64,000 bases of DNA, from the NCBI GenBank assembly GCA_001692895.1, contig KV748247.1:558001-622000 (forward strand). Reading direction: 5' to 3'. A program made the position numbers and the translations under genes. This DNA comes from Cenococcum geophilum 1.58 (Eukaryota > Ascomycota > Dothideomycetes > Gloniales > Gloniaceae). The notes under the pieces are model-generated. The model did no database searches, was not told where the DNA came from, and saw only the letters and a list, made by a program, of their open reading frames with translations. Positions 54,431 through 64,000 of the stretch are shown piece by piece (the stretch's first letter is position 1; every line of letters begins with the position of its first letter).

Positions 54431-57400
54431 TAACACCTAAATTTATAAATTAAATAGTAAGATTAATAGTTTAAAGCATTAATAGATAGCGGGGTGATAA
54501 GAAGCTATATATTATTAATAGCAGTTAAAAAAATAGGGTTACTATATAGGAAAAAGGAGCATACTTACTTATTAGTAATAATCTTAGGAGATCTAATAGC
54601 CTATAGAGGAGGTATTATTAATCTTAAAACAGGACCTATTTAGTTAATCATTAAAGGGAGATAAATTAAGATGTCTTTTAATATATTACTATTAAGGAAT
54701 AATAAGGCAGTACTAGGAATACCTTAGTTATAGAAATACAATCTAAGAATTAATTAGGTTATAGGTTAAGTTAATATTAAAAATACTTAATAATATAAAA
54801 TGCAATAATAAGCTAAGTTAGTATAGTACTAAGTAGAAGTAACCTATAAAGAAATAGAAAAAGGACTAAGTTATATACCAAAGAGATACCATAAGTATAG
54901 TAAGAAACTATAGTTACCGGAAAGTAAAAAGTTATTAAAGTATATAGCATAGGACTATAAAATAGAATTAGAACTAGGAATAAGTCTAAGGTTCTTTCTA
55001 ATCTATAAGCTTACTAAAGAAGAAGGTAAAACGTTAAAAGAGTTTATTTAGAAAAATCTATAAAAGGAATATATTAGACCATTATAGTCATTAGCGGGTT
55101 ATCTAGTACTATTTATACTAAAAAAGGATAGTAAATTAAGGCTATATTTCAACTATAGATAGTTAAACAGTATTACTAGAAAGGATAGGTACCCTTTACC
55201 CTTAATTAGCAAAATTTAAAATAGAATAGGTAATGTGTAAGTCTTTATAAAGATAGATCTAAGATAGGCGTACTATTAGATTAGGATTAAGAAAGGCAAT
55301 AAGTAGAAGGCAGCCTTTATGTCAAAAAAGGACTATATAAACTATTAGTTATATAATTTAAGCTTATAAACGCAATAGTAACATTTTAAAAGCGTATTAA
55401 TAATATATTAGGAGAACACTTAGATAAATTTATTATAGTATATTTTAATAATATTATTATCTACTTAATAACTAAGGAAGAATACGGAAACTACGTTAAA
55501 TAGGTCTTAAAGAGACTATAAGAGGAATAGATGCTAGTAGTAATTAAAAAATACGAGTTCTTTACTAGAAAGACCGATTTTGTTAAATTTATTATTAAAC
55601 TAGGCTAACTTAATATAAATCCTAAGAAGATTAAAGCTATAGTAAATTAGTAAGAACCAGAGAATATTACGCAGTTAAGATTATTCCTAGGGTTTTATAA
55701 TTACTACAGAAGGTTTATAGCGTAATAGTTAAAAAACATTAAACTATTTATATAATTAATAAAGAAAGAGGAACTATAGGTATAGAGAGAGGAATAGTAA
55801 GAACTTTTTAAGAAAGTTAAAGAGTTATTTACCTAGGAGCTAGTTCTTAAAATCTATTAACTAGGGCTAGAAACGGTTATAGAAATAAATATATTAAACT
55901 ATATACTAGGGGCATACTTTATATAAAAATATTAAGATAGATAGTACCTAGTGGTATACTATAGTTGAAAGATAACACTACCAGAGTTAAACTATAACAT
56001 CTATAATAAGAAGTTATTAGGTATAGTTATAGTATTAAAGAAATAAAAAGCATTCTTACAAGGTATAAAGAAACTATTTATAGTTAAAATAGATTATAAG
56101 AACCTAATAAGATTTCTAATAATAAAGGAACTTAACTAAAGATAAGTTAGATAGGTAGAGATACTTATAGAATACTATTTTAAGATTTAGTATATTAAGG
56201 GTATAGATAATATATAAGCAGATACTCTAAGTTAAAAAGCTAAACTATAAAATAATAAGAAGCTATTAGGGGCTTTACTATAAAAAAATATAGATGGACT
56301 AATTAGGTATAATTGTCTAAAAATTATAGCAACCTAGAGGGAACTAGACAAAGTTTATAAGTTACTAAAAAGCTTTTAGGTATAAAAAATTCTAGAAGTA
56401 TAACTAGAAGATTTATAAACGGATATATATAAAATTAAGAAGTAAAGTATATCCTAAGAAGTATAGCAGAGGAATTTATAGAAGACTTCTATAAAGGATT
56501 AACATAAGGACATAATAGAGCCATAGGCCTAGTATTAAGACTCTAAGAGGAGTATATTATTAATAGAATCTAGGGCTTAGCGCGAAAGGTTATAAAAGAA
56601 TATTTAAATTACTAAAGGAATAAACTAATAAGGTATAAGCCGTATAGAGGGCTATAACCTATTAAAATACTAAAAAGACTATAGGAGGTTATATTATAGG
56701 ACTTTATTATAAAGTTGCTAAAATTAAGAGATTCTATTACCGGACAAGATTATAACGCGATCTTAGTAATAGTAGATAAGCTTATAAAGTAGAGATACTT
56801 TATAATATATACAAAAGAAATATTAGTAGAAGATATCGCTAGAATTTATATTAAAGAAGTATTTATAAGATATAGAGCACTAAGTAAAATTATATTAGAT
56901 AGAGATCTAAGACTTATAGCAGCACCTTAGGAGGTATTCTTAGCGGAATAAGGAGTTAAAGCAGTAACTTTTACCGCATATTATCCGCAGACAGACGGTT
57001 AAACAAAAAGATTAAATTAGACACTAGAACAGTATCTAAATTACTATATTAATTATATACAGAATAATTAGGTATTATTAATATTAGTTATATAGTTTAT
57101 ATATAATACAACACCATAAAAAGGAATAGGTATATTACTATTTAAGGCAAATTATGGATATAAGCTAAGAATATTATTATTATTACGGTAAGTAAAGAAA
57201 ATAAATAGCATAGCTAAAGAAAGAATAAAGATATTAATAAATCTTTATACAGACCTTATAGAAACAGTAAAAACAGTATAATAAAAAATAAAAAGGTACT
57301 ATAATACTAAGAGATTTAAGGGACTAGATCTTAAGGAGAGAAATAAAGTATAGCTACTACACAAAAATTTCAAGAGTTAACAACTAAGTAAGAAGTTAGA

Positions 57401-57760
57401 CTACGTTAGACTAGGACCTTTTAAAATTAAATAAAGGATTTTACTAGTTATATTTAAGTTAAACCTACTAGCTAAAATAAAGATCTACCCTATATAGCAT
57501 ATTACGATACTAAAGCCAGTATATAGGAATATTAAGCCACTGGTCTATAAGGCGGACATATATAGAGGATAAAAGAAAGATAAATAGTAAGTTTTAAAGA
57601 TTGTTAGTTATAAGGACGTTAATAATAAGATATAGTATAAGGTAAAGTAGATAGGCTATAATAAGACTACTAAGAAGCTACTAGAGAATTTAAAAAACGC
57701 TATAGGAAAGGTATAGGAGTATTGGAAGAAATTAGGTTAGGTAGTATTAATAAAAAAGGG
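54430..57760 (+). pseudogene. Gypsy-B1 pol: protease, RT, RNase H, integrase, chromodomain
   Basis: Protease IDSGVIRSYI at 54482; reverse transcriptase ELGISLRFFLIYKLTK near 54980, FILKKDSKLRLYFNYRQLNS near 55130, RKDRYPLPLI, FIKIDLRQAYYQIRIKKG near 55250 and a catalytic box VYFNNIIIY near 55445 (YLDD with both Asp now Asn); FLGFYNYYRRFI near 55690; RNase H near 55880-56240; integrase KLRDSITGQDYNAILVIVDK near 56730, TAYYPQTDGQTKRLNQTLEQ near 56975 and a chromodomain-like end IQYKVKQIGYNKTTKKLLEN near 57640. A one-base slip in the A-run at 55324-55329 changes frame, and another change lies before the integrase. Same family as B2 at the left edge. The open run at 57722-57910 is in a different frame and is not part of it. 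Confidence 0.88.
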
Positions 57761-57932
57761 TTACTAAAGAATAAGCTACCTAAGGGGTACCTAAGAAGAG
57801 TAGTTGCTAAATTACTTAGATCTATTTCCTTCTTAGTTAGAGGAGAATCTATTCTTTTATTATTAAGTTTCTATAAACCCTATTCTATAAGTTTCCACCC
57901 CTTAAAATAAATCTTCTTATACACCTTTTTAA

Positions 57933-57978
57933 GACGGATTAGCCGAGCGGACGCCGCCAGGCGAGACTTGAGAGCCCG
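57933..57978 (+). other. tRNA 5'-half-like sequence in Gypsy-B1
   Basis: GACGGATTAGCCGAGCGGAC (57933-57952) resembles the acceptor and D-arm of class II tRNAs (Leu or Ser type). TAGCCGAGCGG (57940-57950) fits the box A consensus TRGYNNARNNG at every position. It continues with GCCAGGCGAGACTTGAG. No box B (GGTTCGANTCC) or T-arm follows, so this is not a functional tRNA gene. It may be a captured tRNA fragment, a degenerate SINE head, or chance. Confidence 0.4.
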
Positions 57979-58480
57979 TTACTAAGCATTAGCAGCCTCT
58001 TATTTAGCGTCTTAGGAATAGTATAACTTCGCCAGAGTAATAAATAGTTTATTATTTAGCTACGCAGCAGCAGATTAAACATAAGACCCTAAGGCAAATT
58101 AATTAGGGAACTAGACGGCTATTAAGAGTAATAGGCTATATATACTTAGCGTTAAAGATAAAGCGAACGTTATAGGATAAATAAATATTCGCTTTAGTGC
58201 ACTCTAAGCAAGAGGACAGTTATTGCGAAGATGGGTTTACTAACGTAACGTAAACTAACCCCTTTTTTAAATAGCGAAAACACGGAGATGGTATAATCTT
58301 ACTAAGAGACAATATTGCAGTAATAGTGCGAGTATAATAGACGGTCGAAGAAGTAGAAAGAGCTTTAGGTATAATAAGTAATAATATTAACTAAATTAAT
58401 TAGATAGATATTACACCTCTAATAAATAACTTAAAGATGTTTAAGATCTTTAAGAACGAAGATAAAGAGGAGGGAGATAG
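57951..58480 (+). pseudogene. Unassigned reading frame between Gypsy-B1 pol and 3' LTR
   Basis: The frame GAC GGA TTA GCC from 57933 continues for about 180 codons to the LTR with TAA/TAG at probable Gln sites and one TGA near 57975. Segments include RTPPGET, EPVTKH, YYLATQQQIKHKTLRQIN near 58065, LLRVIGYIYLALKIKRTL near 58125, SKQEDSYCEDGFTNVT near 58215, RKHGDGIILLRDNIAVIVRV near 58270 and NLKMFKIFKNEDKEEGDS near 58435. I recognise no family; it has no obvious signal peptide or membrane segment. It could be an accessory gene of the element, captured host sequence, or non-coding 3' sequence that happens to read. Confidence 0.45.
58464..58477 (+). other. Polypurine tract of Gypsy-B1
   Basis: AAAGAGGAGGGAGA, three bases upstream of the right LTR at 58481. 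Confidence 0.75.
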
Positions 58481-58874
58481 TGTTATAAACGCTTTAAGTA
58501 TAATATTATAACTACTTAGGGAAGAGTTAGAAGAAGCTAATTAGTTAATTTAAGCATAGTCTAGAATAGAGCCAATAGAGCTATATAATGAGGAATAGTA
58601 GTTAAAGTTATATAATATAATTTATATAATCTATATAATCCGCGATAAAGTAGATAGAGTATACGTATATTATATATAAGAAGGATTTTATAGGAGTACG
58701 GTTGTGTATTTAAGGACCCTTAGTCCCTACCTAGGTGGTTCCTTCCAATTAGAGTTAATCTGTTGGGCAACTACTCTACTAGTTATTATTACGTTGTTAA
58801 CTTTAATTTACATTACCTATACACCTAGCCTATTAATGAGCCTACTATAGTACCTGCTATAAGGTTCTGTTATA
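58481..58874 (+). repeat. 3' LTR of Gypsy-B1
   Basis: 394 bp, intact, TGTTATAAACGC to GTTCTGTTATA, followed by the duplicated TAAAA (58875-58879). It shows the uninterrupted form of the sequence split by Copia-1 in the left LTR. Confidence 0.95.
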
Positions 58875-60240
58875 TAAAAGGGAAACTAGGATTAACCTAT
58901 AAGGACATTTTATAACGCCTACTAAAGGAGTTTCGTAAATATATTAAGCACTTTCTCCCTAAAAACGTAGATAAGCTGCCCCTTTACCGACTATAGGATT
59001 ATAAAATTAAGATTATCCCTAGAAACTAGGCCCCGTATTATAAAAATAGACCATTCTTACCTGCCAAACTTAGGTATGTAAAAAAGTGGATTAATAAGAT
59101 GCTAGATAAGGGTTTTATCTATAAATTAACCTTACTAGCTACCGTACTACTCCTCCTTACTGCTAAGCCTAGCGGCGGTATATAAATCTACTATAACTAT
59201 TAAGGCCTAAATATAGTTACTATTAAGAATTAGTACCTATTACCACTAATCCGCAAGACACTTAACGCACTCTATAGTGCTAAGTACTTTACTAAACTTA
59301 ATATAATTACCGCGTTTAACCGGATCTAGATTATAAAGGGCTATAAGTAGCTTATAGTATTTATTACCCAGTTTAAACTCTATAAGATACTAGTTATACT
59401 ATTTAGCCTCTATAACGTACCTACTATATTCTAAAACTATATTAACTATATTTTATATAACTCCCTTAACAACTACTGTACTACCTACCTTAATAATATC
59501 TTTATCTTTTCTAAAACACGCGCTAAGTATACTAAGTATATAAATAAAGTCATCTAAAGACTTAGTAATGCTGGACTTTAGATTAATATTAATAAGTTTA
59601 AGTTCTACTCTACTAAAACAAAATACCTCGGCTTAATTATCTTAACTAATAGTATAACTATAGACCCTAAGAAGGTATAGGCCTTATGGAAATAAAAGGA
59701 CCCAACGTTAATTAAAGAACTATAATAATTTCTTAGCTTTGCGAACTTCTACTAACAATTTATTTAAGGCTACTCTGCCGTTGCTATACTAATAATAAAA
59801 CTCCTAAAGAAGGATATCGGATGGCTATAAGGACTAAAACAAGCTAAATTATTTAAGGCCCTTAAGAGAGCCTTCACTTTAGCACTAGTACTAGTATACT
59901 ACAACTATATAAAGAAAATAGTAGTAGAGATAGATATATTAAATTAGGCCTCTGGCGGAGTTCTTTCCTAGTATAATAATAATAGTAAATTAAGACCGGT
60001 CGTATTCTTCTCCGTAAAGCACTCTATACTAAAGTATAACTACAAGATCTATAATAAAGAACTCTTAGCTATTATTAAGGCTTTAAAGGAATAGCGTCCT
60101 AAGCTTTAAGGGACTAAGGAGTTGTTTAAAATTATTACCGACTATAAGAACCTATAAACGTTTATAACTACTAAGTAACTAAATTAGCGCTAAATCTAGT
60201 AGGCAGAGTTTCTTTTATAGTTTAACTTTGTAATTATATA
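58875..60240 (+). pseudogene. Gypsy-A2 pol, reverse transcriptase and RNase H (second half)
   Basis: Resumes family A right after the Gypsy-B1 duplication (GGGAAACTAGGATTAACC, aligned with 7323). It carries reverse transcriptase with the segments KPSGGI.IYYNY near 59170, KYFTKLNIITAF near 59285, YLNNIFIFSKTRAKYTKYIN near 59500 (Asp pair changed) and YLGLIILTNSITI, and RNase H with GGVLS near 59955 and [18 protein letters not shown] near 60045. Compared with A1 it retains the 22-bp and 35-bp stretches that A1 lost, so it is the better template for the family. It ends abruptly at 60240 where LINE-2 begins. Integrase, chromodomain and 3' LTR of this copy are not in the window. Confidence 0.9.
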
Positions 60241-63200
60241 ATAATAATTCATTGCTTAACGTCCAATTTAGATCCCGATTAGGCCTACGCGGACTACTCC
60301 TTATATACATATAGGGAGAAAACTCTATTTAAGGAAACCCTGTAATCTATCTCCCCACCTTTTAAAACTCGCCTACGAGGCGCCTATAAGGCGCCTACAA
60401 GTTACCTATAGTGCTCCTACTACCTTACTTTTTAACCTTCTTAGGAACCACTGCTGCCGTAATAAGCCTATAGACGCGCTAGTATTGTAAACTTTACTCT
60501 ACTACTATAGAGTTATTAGGGGGCGCCCGTTACTTACCCCCCTACCCTCTATTACTATTTCCCTTATAACCTAGAACTAGTTTAGTACATTTTAGCTAAT
60601 AAGCTACTAGGTAACCGCCTTAAGGCCTTTTTATATTAAGAGCAGTGTATTATAGTTCTTTATGCTAACTACTAAAAGCATTACTTCTTAGTTAGTGCGT
60701 AAGGGGCATAACAGTATTATATATTTTGGTGTCTGTCTTAGCCAGCTATATTTATATCTTAGGCTACCTACTAAGTCACTCACCCAGTAGAGCTAATCTT
60801 TTAGTCCTATTATTCCTGTTCTTAAAAGTGTCGCTATTATCTTTTCTGCCTTTATTAGGCCTTCTTAGAGCCCTAAAGTGTTTACCCCCCATAGCGTTAA
60901 CCATGCTATAGCTTAGGTTCCTCTTACCTTAGTTAGCCTCTATACCTTTAACTCCTATATACCTCTTTAGCGTTAGTTTAACCAGTATTATATTACGGTA
61001 GATAGTTTCCTAGCATTCTTTTATACTCTACTTTAGCTCCTTTCTCTTTCTTACTATTATCTTTACTAGCCTCTTACGCGTCTCCCTTTCTCCTCTATAT
61101 AGGCCTAGGCCCTAAAGCAGCACTATTCTTTTTTTACTTTCTTTACCTGTTTCTTTAATATATCTTCCCTACTTTAGGGTTATTAGTTTGTTCTCCTATA
61201 GGGCGCCCTAAGGTCCCTCTATAGTTTATTTAGGCGTATCTTAATATACTTTATAACATTAGAGTTATATTTATTTTAGGCCCTTTATATTGCAGCGGCT
61301 TTAATATATAGTTATAGGGGGGGAATATTGGCTTCCTTCTTAAGCAGTGCTGTGGCCGTTCGCTTATATCCGCCTATTATACTTTAGAGGTAGGCTATTT
61401 AGACCTTTTAGAGTGGTTTAAGGAGCGACTTAAAGGGGCCTTTTTTAGATTCTCTAATGGCCTAAATACTAGACCTATATATTATGGTTGGCCGGACAAC
61501 TGCTATATATAGTAGGCGTAACCTCTAAAAGCATAGGCCCTATATAGAATTAACAATCCTAGATAATGCGATATACTATACTTAGCCCTTATAGGCTGCG
61601 TATGCCGTATATACGCTCTACTAGAGCTTACTATCTACCTATACTCTTAATACCCTTAGGCCCTAAACTAGTTAACCCCTAAAGCCTTAAATGCGGATTA
61701 TATGCTAGAGATCTGTAGATTGGTTACGTTTTCTTATAAAATAGATTAGCTAGTATTTATTTGGTAAGAATTGGACTCTATATCGTCTTACCTATTCTAT
61801 ATAGGTATTATAAGCTTTCTCTAGTATTCTGTAATTCTTTGCGGCTAATAGCCCGTATATAATTAGGTTTGTATTATTAATAAAGCCTATCCCCTAGGTT
61901 GCCTCTTTCTTAAAGGAGTTAAGCAGGTTACTTATAAAGAAAAGGAAGAGTATAGGCAAGAGGGGTAATTCTTATAGTATTCCTATTGCAACTGCGATAG
62001 GGGGGCTTTAGTATCTGCTAAAGACTAGTAATATTTCTTTTTAACTTATAAACCCTTAAATAAATTATATAATCTATTCTAGCAAGCCTTTTACTCTAAG
62101 GATATATAGGAGACGCTTATNGGGTACGTTATTATAGGCGCCGCTAATATCTAGGCTAAGCATTAATACTATAAAGCCCCTTCGCATCGCCCATGCAGAT
62201 TTAATGGTGGTAGCGAGTAGCGTAAGTACTGGTAGTATTAAGCGGTTCTTTCTTGCCCCTATTTAGCTTTATAGTAGTAGGGCATATTCCTTAGCTGTGT
62301 CTACTATATAGTCCGCTATTACCTTTTCTAAGATCTTACTAAGGGTATTTTCTAAGGCAATAGGGCGGTAGCTTCCTGGGATTAAGTAGTTTGCTTTACC
62401 TTCTTTTTATAGGATAACCGTTATTATAGATCTTCCGAGTTGTAGGTAGTAGCCTATAGTAAAGTATGCTCTAGCTATATCTATAAGCCAGGGTGCTATA
62501 AGTAGTTTATAGGTCTTTAAGGCCTTATTTAAAATCCTATCTAGACCTAATACTATATTATTTAAAAGGCGGCTAATGGTTCTAGCCATTTCCTCTATTA
62601 TTATATCGCTGTTAACCCGTAGGCGAGTTACCGGTGCTTTACCTATAATATTACTAAGGTCTACTAGAGCCAGTTAGGGGAAGAACCTTTCTATAAGGAT
62701 CTTTACCTTCTTATCGTTATTATTAGTGGCCTATAATTCCCCTACTCTTTATAGGGGTAGTAGGTATAAGTCTTCTGCTAGTTACCCTACCTTTTTCTTT
62801 ACCTATTTTACTATAGCCTATAGGCCCTTATTATAGGGGAGGCTTAGGTTAAAAGTATATTTATTTATAAATTATCTCTAGTTATTCCTTACTTCTTTTT
62901 TTTAGGGTATTCTTTAACTGGTTTCTTATATCTTTATATTATCTCTTATCTTTAAGGTTATAGCTACTTAAGTATTTCCTTCTTGCTTATTATTGGCTAG
63001 CTATAAGAACTGCGTATTATACGGACTATACGTATTGCGCGTAGGGGCCCGGTCTTAAGACCGGGCAGTACTCTTCTAGCCCATTTTTAATTACTGCCTA
63101 GATCCTTTCTAGTCTTTAGTCGATTTCCTTAGGGGTAGCTAATAAGCCTTACTTGTTTAGTATTGGGTAGATTTCTTCTAGGTCTTAGAGTTATTGTTTA

Positions 63201-64000
63201 ACTATATTAAGGAAACTATCTGCCTTAAGTATTCTTATTATATATCTTTTACTATTTAGTTGCGCCTTAATGTTTAAATCTAGCTATATCTGGATAGGGA
63301 TATAGTCTAAGGTAAGTACCTATTCTTTTTTAGGGTTATACCTTTTAAGTCTTTAGTATAGGCCTTCGTCTATAAATATAAGGTTAATTATACTTTTAGC
63401 AGATCCATATTGCCATATAATTGCTTTAGGGGGGGTAGCTAGCTTAAGGCCCTAGGTGTCTATAGCTTTTAGTAGGCACTCTGCCTATTATTTAGTAGCG
63501 ACATAAATACCCCCCTATTGCGGGTAGTAGAGGTTTATATCTCCTAATAGAATAGACTCTATACCTTCGGTTTTAAGTAAGCTTATTACTAATATAATGT
63601 TCTCTGTTTATAGGACTTCTTTAACCCTAGAGTTATATACATTAATGATTTATACCGGTCCTCTATATGTTTAGATTATTATAACTACAATATCTAGATT
63701 AACTGCCTACTATAACTATAAGGACAGGCTAATAGTCTTACTAATTATAAAGTATACGCGTATAGCTGCTTTTAGTTTATATAGGAGCTGGAATCCTTAG
63801 GGGCAGTATGTTAATTATATATAGATATTATAGTACAGCTCTTATATAGCAAGGATATAGTGTTTTTCTAGGTTTAGACTGTCTAGTAAGGGCCTTACAA
63901 GATAGTGGTTTATGTTGCTATAGTTATACTATATAATAGATAGGTAGCGAACCCCTAGCAAGGGTCCTTCCCCTTTTTATTATTCTTCGCTTCTTCCATT
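60241..64000 (-). mobile_element. LINE-2, Tad1-like non-LTR retrotransposon (runs out of window)
   Basis: Close paralogue of LINE-1, also on the minus strand. Its 3' end is at 60241 with a short (TTA)-type tail (ATAATAATTC on the plus strand) next to Gypsy-A2 sequence. It covers the same part as LINE-1 from the tail to the ORF1/ORF2 junction, but without Gypsy-D. ORF1, the 5' end and the target duplication lie beyond 64000. Confidence 0.92.
60425..63960 (-). pseudogene. LINE-2 ORF2: endonuclease and reverse transcriptase, nearly full length
   Basis: Uninterrupted version of LINE-1 ORF2. From about 63960 on the minus strand come AP endonuclease motifs (INVYNSR-type near 63640, a GDINLYYP-like segment near 63530), then the reverse transcriptase segment ISRLLNNIVLGLDRILNKAL (62589-62530), AIGIL.ELPLLPILFLFFIS near 61985 and the catalytic FINN-type box near 61880. 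The C-terminal Cys/His motif is near 60775, with the stop TAA at 60425. RIP-type stops throughout. One unresolved base at 62121. The plus-strand open run 60726-60911 and the minus run 62407-62589 are a shadow and an internal piece of this ORF, respectively. Confidence 0.87.

Larger units (their letters stand above)
12294..58874 (+). mobile_element. Gypsy-B1, LTR retrotransposon expanded by nested insertions
   Basis: The ends are two copies of one LTR. The left copy is 12294-12584 plus 19051-19183 (split by Copia-1); the right copy is 58481-58874. Both begin TGTTATAAACGC and end GTTCCGTTATA or GTTCTGTTATA. They are flanked by the 5-bp duplication TAAAA (12289-12293 and 58875-58879), and the host sequence (Gypsy-A2) is continuous across it. 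The element's own internal sequence is 19184-19992, 22178-23162 and 53276-58480. It encodes gag with a zinc knuckle, an unassigned region, protease, reverse transcriptase, RNase H, integrase and chromodomain. Removing the insertions leaves an element of roughly 7.8 kb. Confidence 0.9.

Noticed and set aside
57722..57910. 62-codon open frame after Gypsy-B1 pol
   Set aside because: Overlaps the pol end in another frame, has no recognisable domain, and is short enough to be chance in AT-rich sequence.
57933..58010. Functional tRNA gene
   Set aside because: Box A fits but there is no T-arm or box B and no closing acceptor strand.

Overview
This window carries no recognisable host gene. It is a repeat island from the genome of what is most likely a filamentous ascomycete (Pezizomycotina). 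All of it can be assigned to transposable elements nested inside one another. The fungal origin is inferred from the families present: chromodomain Ty3/Gypsy elements, Ty1/Copia elements and a Tad1-like LINE with a CCHC ORF1. A second argument is the mutation style: former reading frames stay readable over kilobases but are full of TAA and TAG, placed where Gln (CAA, CAG) or Trp (TGG) is expected, with TGA almost absent. That is the footprint of repeat-induced point mutation (RIP, C:G to T:A with CpA preference).

Layout. 1-4120: minus-strand fragment of Gypsy family B (copy B2), split by a 2.8-kb terminal-inverted-repeat element with an 8-bp target duplication (431-3228). 4121-10948: full-length Gypsy-A1 (plus). 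10949-12293 and 58875-60240: the two halves of a second family-A copy (A2). Between them lies Gypsy-B1 (12294-58874, 5-bp duplication TAAAA), which is itself loaded with insertions. Copia-1 (12585-19045, CTTAG) sits in its left LTR. An ORF1-only LINE derivative (19993-22166, 11-bp duplication) sits in its gag. Gypsy-C (23168-53270, TAAGA, minus) sits just behind gag.

Gypsy-C in turn hosts three insertions: Copia-2 (45519-51794, GCAAG), Gypsy-E (37407-43279, TAGGG) and a foldback MITE (24787-36776, TA). The MITE holds LINE-1 (25054-36621, about 15-bp duplication), which holds Gypsy-D (26648-32607, TTCTC). The deepest path is therefore A2 > B1 > C > MITE > LINE-1 > D. A second LINE of the same family (LINE-2, 60241 to the window end) closes the window and shows the empty site for Gypsy-D.

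State of the elements. Gypsy-D, the deepest insertion, and Gypsy-E are the least mutated: Gypsy-D keeps an intact YIDD reverse transcriptase box and Gypsy-E reads through gag and pol with few stops. Families A, B and C, Copia-2 and LINE-1 have lost catalytic aspartates to Asn. Nothing here is predicted to encode a working protein without changes, so the region is best read as RIP-silenced heterochromatin, possibly pericentromeric (inference). The most unusual items are: a 27-nt palindrome recurring in the 3' regions of three unrelated retroelements; a TACGGA motif repeated about 25 times in Copia-1 in several reading phases; the half-LINE; and an unassigned 3' reading frame plus a tRNA-like 5' half in Gypsy-B1.
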